Shown: positions 1 through 6,008, counted from the stretch's first letter. The stretch: 6,008 nucleotides of DNA from Anaerolineae bacterium (GCA_016929355.1 JAFGJA010000171.1:1-6008); one strand, 5' to 3'. Notes: a model not told the origin generated them from the letters alone. Numbers and translations: made by a program.

Positions 1-2
1 CC

Positions 3-341
3 AGTAAACGGCTGCGCGGGCGGCGCAAACACAAACATTACACCCTGTTCGATCCGCGTCGCGCCCAACAAACGCTCACGATCCGGCGCAAGCGAGACCG
101 CACGCAGGTCTATTACCGGATGACGCGCTTGCAGGTCTATCACTGGTTCCCGGCGCATTACCATGTGCTGGACCGCGAAGCCGCCGCGCTGTACCGCTAT
201 CTGGCAACCGGCTACTTCGATCCCGATCTGTTCGAGCCGGTGAATCGTCAGGCGCAGCGCGCCCGCGCGACCTCGTGGGGATCGATCCTGCTGTTCTGGT
301 TATTGGTGGTGCTGATCATCTACTTGATCGCGGCGCTGTGA
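3..341 (+). CDS. C-terminal part of a basic protein with a terminal membrane anchor (5' end outside window)
   Basis: I do not recognise this gene. The frame is open from the left edge, so the 112 residues seen are the C-terminal part and the internal ATG at 120 need not be the start. The first 40 or so visible residues are strongly basic (clusters such as KRLRGRRKHKHY and RRKRDR). A mixed stretch rich in Tyr, Trp and His follows (QVYHWFPAHYHVL, ALYRYLATGYFDPDLFEPV, residues 44-80). The end is one hydrophobic helix (about residues 94-112, ILLFWLLVVLIIYLIAAL) reaching the TGA stop. With the anchor at the very C-terminus and a cationic region before it, the visible part would lie in the cytoplasm under the positive-inside rule. 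It could be a tail-anchored protein or the last helix of a larger membrane protein. The stop lies 16 bp from the stop of the convergent TPR-like gene, with no clear terminator between them. The reading frame is fairly sure; the function is unknown. Confidence 0.6.
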   Translation, partial: SKRLRGRRKHKHYTLFDPRRAQQTLTIRRKRDRTQVYYRMTRLQVYHWFPAHYHVLDREAAALYRYLATGYFDPDLFEPVNRQAQRARATSWGSILLFWLLVVLIIYLIAAL

Positions 342-357
342 GTGTATTTGCGCGCGG

Positions 358-1458
358 CTATTCCGCCCAATCCGCCGTATAATCACCTTGCTCAACGCGA
401 TCCAATCGGGCCAGATACAGGGCCGGATTAAGCAGGTGACTCGCCACCTCGCGCGCGGCGGCTGTATCGTCCGGGGTAAGTTTCCCCATGCGGCCTAATA
501 ACCGGCACAATTCCAGGCGCGCCTCGGTTTCGGCATAAAACTGGCTGCGCCCCAGCAACCACGAAAGTTCGCGCTGGCGATACTCGACGGCTTGATCCGG
601 CTTATCGTGCAGTTCAAGATAGCGACTCACCCCTTCGATGAATAAATTACTGGTGTTGTCGCGGGTCGTGCCGCCTTCCGTGATCGCGCGCTGGAACAAC
701 AGGTCCGGTTCGAGATGCGTATAACCCAGTTTATACGCCAGCAGCGCTTGCCACGCGATGGCCTGTGGCAGCGAAGTCCGGTTATGCAGCGTGCGCCGCG
801 CATTTTTCTCCGATTCCAGCGCATGAGCGAGCGCGCTTTCCAGGTTGCCATGCACGTATTCCATAAAACACATGTCCGCATGAGCGTTTGCCAACCGGAA
901 AGCGGAACGGGAAATCGCCAGATATTCGAGCGCGCGTTCTTTGGCTTTGTCAAAATCACCGAGCGCGAAATCCAGATTCACCAACCGCGCGATCAGCAGA
1001 CATTGTGTGTCATAATCCAACGGCACACGCTGCTGCATATAGGCAATCATCTCGCGCACTTCCTGCTCATATCCCACCGGATCAATGAACACATGCGTAT
1101 CCACGTAAATCCGGTAACAGCGCCCTATCGCCGGGCAGGATTCGTACATCGGCTTGCGGATTTCCACCAGCAGTTTGGTGGTTTCATCGCGCGCCATCGC
1201 CATATCGCCGTAGTAAAAGACGTAAACTTCGCATTCCCAATGCCAGAGCCACACTTCCCAACATTTTTCATTCAACATGCGGGCTAACTCGCGCCCTTCC
1301 TGAAACACGGGCAGCGCTTCATCAGCCGAACGGCGGCGAAGCCTGATCGCTTCATCGTGCAAATCGACGAGGCGCTGGCGTTGGCGATCGTTGTCGCGTT
1401 GGGCCGCATACCGGAAATTCCTGATCCAGCCCCAGACATCTGCTTCTACTTGAGTCAT
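358..1458 (-). CDS. TPR-like helical repeat protein, translationally coupled to HSP90
   Basis: This 366-residue soluble protein has no signal peptide or membrane helix. It is almost entirely helical, with a tetratricopeptide-type pattern. The best repeat units are near residues 66-98 (helix, FYYGD turn, helix), 150-184 (RLVNLDFALGDFDKAKERALEYL, seen as A/L-rich helix, GDFDKA turn, second helix), 187-221 (EYVHGNLESALAHAL) and 270-300. An unusual aromatic block at residues 67-83 (CWEVWLWHWECEVYVFYYG) may form a hydrophobic groove. The ATG start overlaps the stop of the HSP90 gene as ATGA. A GAGG lies 4 nt upstream inside the end of that gene, which favours this start and suggests coupled translation. 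TPR scaffolds bind peptides and partner proteins, and several eukaryotic ones are HSP90 cochaperones, so a cochaperone or adaptor role for the adjacent HSP90 is a reasonable inference. I cannot place the carboxylate-clamp residues of the eukaryotic proteins with confidence. A general scaffold role is equally possible. Confidence 0.8.
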   Translation of the reverse strand: MTQVEADVWGWIRNFRYAAQRDNDRQRQRLVDLHDEAIRLRRRSADEALPVFQEGRELARMLNEKCWEVWLWHWECEVYVFYYGDMAMARDETTKLLVEIRKPMYESCPAIGRCYRIYVDTHVFIDPVGYEQEVREMIAYMQQRVPLDYDTQCLLIARLVNLDFALGDFDKAKERALEYLAISRSAFRLANAHADMCFMEYVHGNLESALAHALESEKNARRTLHNRTSLPQAIAWQALLAYKLGYTHLEPDLLFQRAITEGGTTRDNTSNLFIEGVSRYLELHDKPDQAVEYRQRELSWLLGRSQFYAETEARLELCRLLGRMGKLTPDDTAAAREVASHLLNPALYLARLDRVEQGDYTADWAE

Positions 1459-3308
1459 GATGCCTCATCCGTTTGCATAAGCCGGGTAATAGCGGCGCTT
1501 GAATCACGAAACGCTGCGATAACTTGTTCCGCATCCAGCATCCGCCCGGAAAACAGCCGCGCAATGTGGTAGATCAAACTGAGCGCTGCTTGCTGGGCGA
1601 CCTGATCGCGGCTTGTGGCAAGCTGCTGCACCAGATCACAGGACGCATTCACATACAGTGTTCCATTCAGATCGCCGCGCTGTGACGCCAGGTTGTTCAC
1701 GTAATCGCTCACCAACCCGGCAAACGGCGACGGAATCTCATCCCGATCCAGCGCCGAACGCGATTCGCGGATGAACTCCGCATCTTTGGGATAGGTCATG
1801 ATCGCGGGCATATCGGACGGTTTGAAATGCACGATCCGCACCCGAATATCGCGCGCCGCGTAATACTCCAGAATGGCGGCAAAGGGATCAGCATCCACCG
1901 GATTCAGAAATTGTTCCAGTTCGCCGTCGAGTTGGACAATCGCGCGAATACCGCGCAAATCCGCGTATTTCTTGATGAAGGGCTGCACCGCGAAAAACTT
2001 CGCATCGATCACGGGCACGCCGTAACTTTCGCCTAAAACCTGTTCTTGCAGCGATCCATCTTCGCGCGTGACAAAGTAGACCGTGCCATCGGTGAGCGCC
2101 AGGTAATCCGGCAAATTCAGCGGCCCGCGCGAGGTGTGCAGCGTGATAATGTCCGCGATCTTGTCGAAAAATTCGTTATCGCGCACCGCCCACCCCATGA
2201 TCACATCCGTATGCCCGCGCACGATCTGCCGCCAGACGGGGGGCTGCTGCTCCGCGATCTGCTTCAGCCCGGCCAACAGTTGTATTTCAAGCGCCTGCTG
2301 AATCTGGAAGAAGGTATCGTCGCGCTGAATGTCTTCGCGGGAAGCGGTGGGTTGCAGGAATGGCCCATCGATCACGCCCCGCACAAAACGCGCCCAGGAC
2401 GGCAACAGATCACGGTGATGCTCGCAGATGAACATCTTGCGAATGAACACCGTCAGATCGCCATATTCACGCACGGACGTAATCGATGAGGGCGGAATGA
2501 ACAAAAAGCCGCTCATCGGAATCGTGATCGAATCATGGCCTAAATCAATCGTCTGATCGGTGAGCGGGATCACAGCCAGGGGATTCGGCACTTTGAACAC
2601 CCGGCCAATGTAATCCTTCGTCGCCGTATCAGGCTCGGACGCTTCCCAGGGCGCAGACATGGTATTGATGGGGAAGCGATCATAGCCAACATGGATCGGG
2701 ATCGGGAGAAAATCGGCATATTGACGGACGATCTCGCGCAGCACGCCCTCATTGAACACAAACGAGGCTTCCGCCTTGATCGTCAGGTCAACCCGCGTGC
2801 CAATCTCCGCCGCCTCGTCCTCCCCATCAACCGGCGTGACCTCGTAATGCATATCCCCGGTGGAATACCACCGCAGCGTGGGACTCCCCTCTTGCATGGA
2901 TCGCGTGGTAAGCGTCACCTCTGACGCGATCAGGAACGAGCTTAAGAAGCCTAACCCGAACTGCCCGATCAGTTGTTGAGCTTGTTCCGGCGAAAGCACC
3001 TGCAAATCTTCCCCCAACTGGCGCGTATAACTGCGCCCGATAGTGGACAGGTAATCGGCCACTTCCTGCGCCGTCAAGCCGGAACCGTTATCCTGAAACG
3101 ACAGGGTGCGGGTTTCGGGATAGGCGGTGATGGTGATACGCGGGCGGTAATAGTCACTCTTGGCTTCGACTTCACGCCGCACACAGCTATCGTGCGCGTT
3201 CTGAATCAGTTCACGGATGGCAACTCGTTTGGTTGAATAGAGGCTTTCGGCCAGCACTTTCAACAAACCCGGCAGATAAATTTGGAACTGCATTTTAGGT
3301 TCAGTCAT
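1455..3308 (-). CDS. htpG: Divergent HSP90 family ATP-dependent chaperone (HtpG-like)
   Basis: This cytosolic HSP90 has 617 residues, close to the 624 of E. coli HtpG, and all three domains are present. The N-terminal GHKL ATPase has RELIQNAHD at residues 32-40 (Glu33 catalytic, Asn37 for Mg/ATP), DNGSGL at 73-78 (Asp73 binds adenine), STIGRS at 88-93, the lid with GQFGLGF at 115-121, and GTRV at 170-173. The middle domain has FIRKMFI at 288-294, LPSWARFVRGVIDG at 302-315, and SRE at 323-325, whose Arg324 matches the ATP-sensing arginine. Later come LPDYLAL/VYFVTRED and a C-terminal dimerisation segment beginning LYVNASCDLVQQL. The motifs vary from typical HtpG (QNAHD for SNASD, GQFGLGF for GQFGVGF), so this belongs to a divergent branch, perhaps the type annotated only as HSP90 family protein. 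The tail ends MQTDEAS, not MEEVD. No good SD precedes ATG 3308; the in-frame ATG at 3293 is an alternative. It overlaps the TPR-like gene by 4 bp and starts 93 bp after the permease gene. Confidence 0.93.
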   Translation of the reverse strand: MTEPKMQFQIYLPGLLKVLAESLYSTKRVAIRELIQNAHDSCVRREVEAKSDYYRPRITITAYPETRTLSFQDNGSGLTAQEVADYLSTIGRSYTRQLGEDLQVLSPEQAQQLIGQFGLGFLSSFLIASEVTLTTRSMQEGSPTLRWYSTGDMHYEVTPVDGEDEAAEIGTRVDLTIKAEASFVFNEGVLREIVRQYADFLPIPIHVGYDRFPINTMSAPWEASEPDTATKDYIGRVFKVPNPLAVIPLTDQTIDLGHDSITIPMSGFLFIPPSSITSVREYGDLTVFIRKMFICEHHRDLLPSWARFVRGVIDGPFLQPTASREDIQRDDTFFQIQQALEIQLLAGLKQIAEQQPPVWRQIVRGHTDVIMGWAVRDNEFFDKIADIITLHTSRGPLNLPDYLALTDGTVYFVTREDGSLQEQVLGESYGVPVIDAKFFAVQPFIKKYADLRGIRAIVQLDGELEQFLNPVDADPFAAILEYYAARDIRVRIVHFKPSDMPAIMTYPKDAEFIRESRSALDRDEIPSPFAGLVSDYVNNLASQRGDLNGTLYVNASCDLVQQLATSRDQVAQQAALSLIYHIARLFSGRMLDAEQVIAAFRDSSAAITRLMQTDEAS

Positions 3309-3401
3309 GGGTGTTTGCTCGCATCATTTTTTTAGGTCCAAATGTATCGTAGCACGGGTTTGGAATCGCTGCATCCGAATCTTGAGGGGGTAAAAGGCCC
3401 G

Positions 3402-5078
3402 CTACAACACCGTCACGCCAATCCACGTCATAATCCCCACCGCCAGCACCATCACCATGCCATAACCGAGTAACCAGCGCATCACTTCGCCCTCGTTCGC
3501 CCCAATCGTGCTGCATCCCACCGTCACTTTGGCAGGCGACATGACGCTGATCACGGCGGCGGCGGCGGTCTGCGCGCCCAGAATCGCAAAGGTCGAGAGG
3601 CCGAGCAAACTCGCCGTATTCATCTGCAATTCGCCAAACACAGCGTTACTGTTGACATTGCTGCCGGTCACGAATGCGCCCAACGCGCCGATCACCGGGG
3701 CAATGAACGCATACAGATCGCCCGGTACAGCTTCGCTGAGGCCATCCGCGAGAATCTGCATCATCCCGGCGCGGGCCATCGTTGCGGCGACGGCGACCAT
3801 CATAAACACACCGATCCCTGATTTCCACGCGCTTTTGTTCGCGCGCTTGATCATGGCCCATTCTGCGCCCGGTTCATAAAGTCCCGCCCGGCGAAACAGC
3901 CAGTACGCGACCAACGAGCTATACAGAATCACCAACCCCGGATGCCCCGGAATCCCGAAGCCCGCATCATCGTCGCGTTCAACGGCCCAATCCCGATCCG
4001 TTATTGTCGCGGGAATATCAACCTCCACCGCCCACTGTCCCAAAAATTCCTTGACCGGCGCGATCCCCCGCAGCAGCAGCGCCAGCATCACGAGGATGAC
4101 ATAGCCGCTCCACGCCAGCCGCACCGAGGGTTTGGGTTTGCCCGACTTTTCCTCTGCCTTGACCAACATCCCATCGGTAGAGACAGGATTTGGCTCCCCA
4201 ACCTGACTTCCCCTCTCTGCTTGCGGAGAGGGGGCCGGGGGGTGAGGTCTGTTTTCCTCTGCGGTTAATTGCTTTTGATCTTTGGCGGGCGCGCTAAATC
4301 GTATCCACACCACCGACACGATCAACCCGGCCAAACCACCGCTAATCGCGCCAATCGTCCAGAGGCCATTCACCGCCGCGATATACTGCGCCGCGCTCAT
4401 CGCCGTGCCAACGACTAACACATACGGCGCAGATCGCCGCACGCCGCGCCAACCAGCCAGCATATGCGCGCCCATAAACCCAACCAGATAACACAATACG
4501 CCCAGCATGATCGCCGGGGCCTGGGCGAGGTCTTTGCCGGGCAGCCCGGTCACATTCATGAGCATGGCAAAGGACGCCGCCAGCGAGCCGAATGTCACCG
4601 CCCAACTATGCCCCAACGCCGGGATCACGGCAGCGCGCACCGTCGGCACACCCAGACCGATCAATAACGGGGCCGTGATCGCCACCGGCACACCAAAACC
4701 GCCAACCCCTTGCAAAAATGACGCCAGCACCCAACCCAGCAGCAGCACTTGAATCAGGGTATCGCTCGTCAGGCTGGCGAGGCTGTCCGCGATGACGACC
4801 AGCGCGCCCGCCCGATCCACGATGGCATACAGCAGCAGCGCCGCCCAGATGATGATCATCACATCGACGGTCAGGATCAGCGCCTTCACCTGCGCATAGC
4901 CAATCGCCTCCGCACCCGCGCCAAACCGCAGCGCCGCCAAGCCCACCGCTAAACCTAAGCCCACGATCCCGGCCTTACTCGCATTCCAACTCAACCCAAC
5001 CATCAAGCCCAATACGGCCAGCATTGGCAGCAGCGCCAAGCCCCAATCCAGTGTGTTATAGTCCAAAGTCGTCCCCAA
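3402..5078 (-). CDS. lctP: LctP/LldP-family permease (putative lactate transporter) with in-frame repeat insertion
   Basis: This 558-residue polytopic membrane protein of the L-lactate permease family (TC 2.A.14) has about 13-14 hydrophobic helices. Family signatures are FLQGVGGFGVPVAITAP at 121-137, ALGHSWAVTFGSLAASF at 154-170, VTGSNVNSNAVFGELQ at 470-485, and the last motif SVMSPAKVTVG at 511-521. The family takes up lactate or glycolate, usually with protons. Here FLEG, TGSD and MISPQ of E. coli LldP read FLQG, TGSN and VMSPA, so the substrate is uncertain. Residues about 262-320 form a polar loop holding the proline-rich repeat-encoded segment PHPPAPSPQAERG (278-290). The first codon is TTG (5078). 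A second TTG is residue 5 and no ATG occurs before residue 19, inside the first helix. An in-frame TGA at 5111-5109 limits any upward extension, so the start is the weak point of the model. No lactate dehydrogenase or lutABC genes are visible. It precedes the HSP90 gene by 93 bp on the same strand, with no evident terminator in the gap. Confidence 0.87.
   Translation of the reverse strand: MGTTLDYNTLDWGLALLPMLAVLGLMVGLSWNASKAGIVGLGLAVGLAALRFGAGAEAIGYAQVKALILTVDVMIIIWAALLLYAIVDRAGALVVIADSLASLTSDTLIQVLLLGWVLASFLQGVGGFGVPVAITAPLLIGLGVPTVRAAVIPALGHSWAVTFGSLAASFAMLMNVTGLPGKDLAQAPAIMLGVLCYLVGFMGAHMLAGWRGVRRSAPYVLVVGTAMSAAQYIAAVNGLWTIGAISGGLAGLIVSVVWIRFSAPAKDQKQLTAEENRPHPPAPSPQAERGSQVGEPNPVSTDGMLVKAEEKSGKPKPSVRLAWSGYVILVMLALLLRGIAPVKEFLGQWAVEVDIPATITDRDWAVERDDDAGFGIPGHPGLVILYSSLVAYWLFRRAGLYEPGAEWAMIKRANKSAWKSGIGVFMMVAVAATMARAGMMQILADGLSEAVPGDLYAFIAPVIGALGAFVTGSNVNSNAVFGELQMNTASLLGLSTFAILGAQTAAAAVISVMSPAKVTVGCSTIGANEGEVMRWLLGYGMVMVLAVGIMTWIGVTVL
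4208..4249. repeat. Repeat-like palindromic insert inside the permease gene
   Basis: On the plus strand, CCCCTCTC (4210-4217) is the exact complement of GAGAGGGG (4226-4233), with an 8-nt loop, followed by a G-rich tail (GGCCGGGGGGTGAGG). From memory, this arrangement matches a short palindromic repeat scattered through many GC-rich bacterial genomes, whose translation often gives PHPPAPSP..GERG-like peptides. Here it is read as PHPPAPSPQAERG within the permease's cytoplasmic loop and does not break the frame. Only one copy is in the window, so the repeat status rests on recollection and structure. Confidence 0.6.
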
Positions 5079-5131
5079 TCGGATAAAAACTAGCGTTTTG
5101 GGTTTCGATCATGCTTCGGCCAATGAACGCA

Positions 5132-5220
5132 AGTTGTCAGTCATTAGTTCTAAGTTTTCAGTAAACCCTGTCATCTCCGATAACGCGCGACAAGGTTTTA
5201 CTAACAACTGAAAACTAAAA
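5132..5220. repeat. Imperfect inverted repeat, MITE/REP-like
   Basis: AGTTTTCAGT (5153-5162) is the exact reverse complement of ACTGAAAACT (5207-5216). Inside it, CAGTAAACCCTGTC (5159-5172) pairs imperfectly with GACAAGGTTTTACT (5189-5202), leaving a loop of about 16 nt. AGTTGTCAGT (5132-5141) is a near-direct repeat of the left arm, 21 bp upstream. The composition is AT-rich compared with its surroundings. Similar AGTT(G/T)TCAGT sequences are, as I recall, common intergenic repeats in Chloroflexota and cyanobacteria. It could be a non-autonomous mobile element or a processed RNA hairpin. No target-site duplication is clear. Confidence 0.55.
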
Positions 5221-5415
5221 CCGTATAACTTTTGTCCGGTTCATGGTTCGAATCCGTCGCAAATCCAAAAGCGCATAACGTGAGTGAAACCACCGCGCGA
5301 TTCAACCACAAAACGCGGCATGAATCAACTGGTGTTTAGAGTTCTGCTAGCGCTACCACAACGATAGAGATGAGGCCATATAGAATCGCTTAACGCCAGC
5401 ATTAAACCGGATGAG

Positions 5416-5448
5416 CGTAGGGTTTCCGTAGGGTAATCGTAAGGAAAG
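5416..5448. repeat. Three tandem 11-nt direct repeats
   Basis: CGTAGGGTTTC (5416-5426), CGTAGGGTAAT (5427-5437) and CGTAAGGAAAG (5438-5448) follow each other without gaps. The first eight bases are identical in copies one and two; copy three keeps CGTA.GG. An 11-bp period puts each copy on the same face of the helix, as in operators bound by oligomeric response regulators. A regulator site is only an inference, and a short tandem duplication is the simpler reading. Confidence 0.4.
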
Positions 5449-5514
5449 GGCCAAGCAGAGGCGCGTATGATAGGCAGAACGAAGGGCGAAATCTCTTCTT
5501 CTCCTCCTTTTTTG

Positions 5515-5553
5515 CGAGAGCCGGGGGTCGGCGTCCCTGGCTCTCGGCTTTTT
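5515..5553 (+). terminator. Strong plus-strand intrinsic terminator with no plus-strand gene upstream
   Basis: CGAGAGCC (5515-5522) pairs perfectly with GGCTCTCG (5539-5546). The stem extends inward through GGGG against TCCCT with G-T wobbles, to at least 12 pairs, and closes on a short CGGC-type loop. GC and five Ts (5549-5553) follow, the classic layout on the plus strand. Read on the minus strand, the hairpin is followed by CAAAAAAGG with no U-run, so it is not a standard terminator for the gene ending at 5552, though the hairpin could still protect that mRNA's 3' end. The T-tract overlaps that gene's TAA stop. Confidence 0.75.
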
Positions 5554-6008
5554 ACTCAACCAGATACACGAAAAAACCGTTCAAGGGATAATAAATCGAC
5601 TGCACGCCCATCGTCTGCGGATCGAGCGGGCCGGGGTCTTCGATCAGAGGCGTGATCGTTGCGCCCGCAAACCCATCTGCCGGAATCTGAATGTCCCATC
5701 CCAACGGCGGCCAGGATGGATCGGGATTGAATGTCCGGCGGTGATCGACCAGCAGATACCGCGCGCCGGACTCGATTCGTTCCGGTAATTCTGGCGGCGC
5801 ATTGCACGCATACACCAGCGCGATCCCGTGCGCCGCCAACCGATCATCCGCATCCAGCATAGCCAGGATCAGGTAATTTTCGCAGTTGCCCACCACCATA
5901 TCCACGTCATACGCTTCCGCCCACGCGATCAACATCGACAAATCAAGCGTATGCTGGCGTGTTTCGTAAAAGCGTGTGCCGGAGACAATAAAAATCACGC
6001 CTGCCAGC
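5552..6008 (-). CDS. C-terminal domain of a probable membrane protein, glycosyltransferase-39-like tail (5' end outside window)
   Basis: The frame stays open to the right edge (LAG precedes the GTG at 5998), and no SD lies before that GTG. The 148 residues from the GTG are therefore probably only the C-terminal part. The visible start (LAGVIFIVSGTRFYETRQH) looks like the end of a membrane helix and the beginning of a soluble domain. That domain has an alpha/beta pattern: a helix (MLIAWAEAY), a strand (VDMVVGNCENYLIL), then IALVYACNAP, a strand ending ARYLLVDHRRTF, and a closing FFVYLVE. This resembles the extracytoplasmic C-terminal domain of large ArnT/GT39-type glycosyltransferases in Chloroflexota, which commonly end in a Y-x-V-Y-R-V-like strand. 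The resemblance is from memory of the general pattern, not a specific match. No catalytic residues are visible in this fragment, so a plain hypothetical protein is the safe name. TAA overlaps the plus-strand terminator's T-tract. Confidence 0.55.
   Translation of the reverse strand, partial: LAGVIFIVSGTRFYETRQHTLDLSMLIAWAEAYDVDMVVGNCENYLILAMLDADDRLAAHGIALVYACNAPPELPERIESGARYLLVDHRRTFNPDPSWPPLGWDIQIPADGFAGATITPLIEDPGPLDPQTMGVQSIYYPLNGFFVYLVE

Larger units (their letters stand above)
5079..5551. other. Intergenic region without a convincing gene
   Basis: These 473 bp lie upstream of the permease. They are visibly more AT-rich in the left half than the flanking genes. The open frames here are short, overlap the terminator hairpin or repeats, are Arg/Ser-rich and lack ribosome sites, so I call none of them. 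The region contains an imperfect inverted repeat (about 5132-5220), a tandem 11-nt repeat (5416-5448), a pyrimidine tract (5492-5513) and a plus-strand terminator (5515-5553). I found no convincing minus-strand promoter for the permease. On the plus strand, CTAACA (5201-5206) and TATAAC (5224-5229) have 17-bp spacing and are a weak sigma-70-like candidate. Confidence 0.6.

Noticed and set aside
715..1287. 190-codon open frame on the plus strand, opposite the TPR-like gene
   Set aside because: It lies wholly within the well-supported minus-strand gene, is rich in Arg, His and Gln as antisense shadows are, and shows no recognisable domain.
2046..2489. 147-codon plus-strand frame opposite the HSP90 gene
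   Set aside because: It covers the conserved middle domain of HSP90 in antisense, with no ribosome site or domain of its own.
3309..3335. Eight-codon frame (MMRANTHD) overlapping the HSP90 start, possible leader peptide
   Set aside because: Too short, no ribosome site, and no attenuator-like hairpin around it.
3309..3401. Heat-shock element or promoter (CIRCE, sigma-32-like) before the HSP90 gene
   Set aside because: I looked for an inverted repeat of CIRCE type and for -35/-10 pairs on the minus strand; only poor partial matches (for example TACGAT) are present.
3508..3879. 123-codon plus-strand frame opposite the permease gene
   Set aside because: It is the antisense of conserved membrane-helix codons of the permease; its hydrophobic look comes from that.
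5242..5266. tRNA T-arm-like sequence GGTTCGAATCC (5245-5255), possibly a tRNA or an attachment-site remnant
   Set aside because: The T-loop matches, but the T-stem has a mismatch at its base. The bases where the 3' acceptor arm and CCA should fall do not fit, and no complementary 5' acceptor, D-arm or anticodon arm lies upstream. It is a short palindrome that can occur by chance.
5353..5559. 68-codon minus-strand frame in the intergenic region
   Set aside because: It starts inside the end of the right-hand gene, reads through the terminator hairpin and the purine tract, and is Arg/Ser-rich without a motif.

Overview
The window looks like chromosomal DNA from a moderately GC-rich environmental bacterium. 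Chloroflexota (an Anaerolineae-like lineage) is my best guess. It rests on the style of the proteins (a Gln-type LctP permease, a divergent HSP90 beside a TPR protein, a C-terminal domain resembling large membrane glycosyltransferases), on TTG/GTG starts, and on genome-wide-repeat-like sequences. It cannot be proved from this window. No rRNA, intact tRNA, CRISPR array, transposase, integrase or plasmid/phage module is visible.

Layout, left to right. Positions 3-341 (+) hold the 3' end of a basic protein that ends in a single hydrophobic anchor. It converges, across only 16 bp, on a minus-strand block. Read in its own direction, that block starts with an LctP/LldP-family permease (5078-3402). 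After a 93-bp gap comes a complete but divergent HSP90/HtpG-type chaperone (3308-1455), joined by a 4-bp ATGA overlap to a helical-repeat (TPR-like) protein (1458-358). Upstream of the permease is about 470 bp without a convincing gene (5079-5551). It holds an imperfect inverted repeat of MITE type, a triple 11-nt tandem repeat, a 22-nt pure pyrimidine tract containing an anti-Shine-Dalgarno sequence, and a strong plus-strand intrinsic terminator. At the right edge (5552-6008, -) is the 3' end of another gene, probably the soluble C-terminal domain of a membrane protein.

How the genes work together. The clearest functional unit is the HSP90-TPR pair. Start and stop codons overlap, so both proteins are probably made together by translational coupling. 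In eukaryotes, TPR proteins are the classic HSP90 cochaperones, so a bacterial HSP90 co-translated with a dedicated TPR partner is the most interesting idea here. The HSP90 keeps its ATPase residues but has no MEEVD tail, so any contact would have to be made differently. The permease may only share a transcript with the pair by position; nothing in its sequence ties it to protein folding.

Second in interest is the intergenic region. It has a good terminator on the plus strand, no plus-strand gene to use it, and an anti-SD pyrimidine stretch just before the hairpin, which is what a small regulatory RNA could look like. Third is the permease itself, which carries a short in-frame repeat-like insertion in a cytoplasmic loop.
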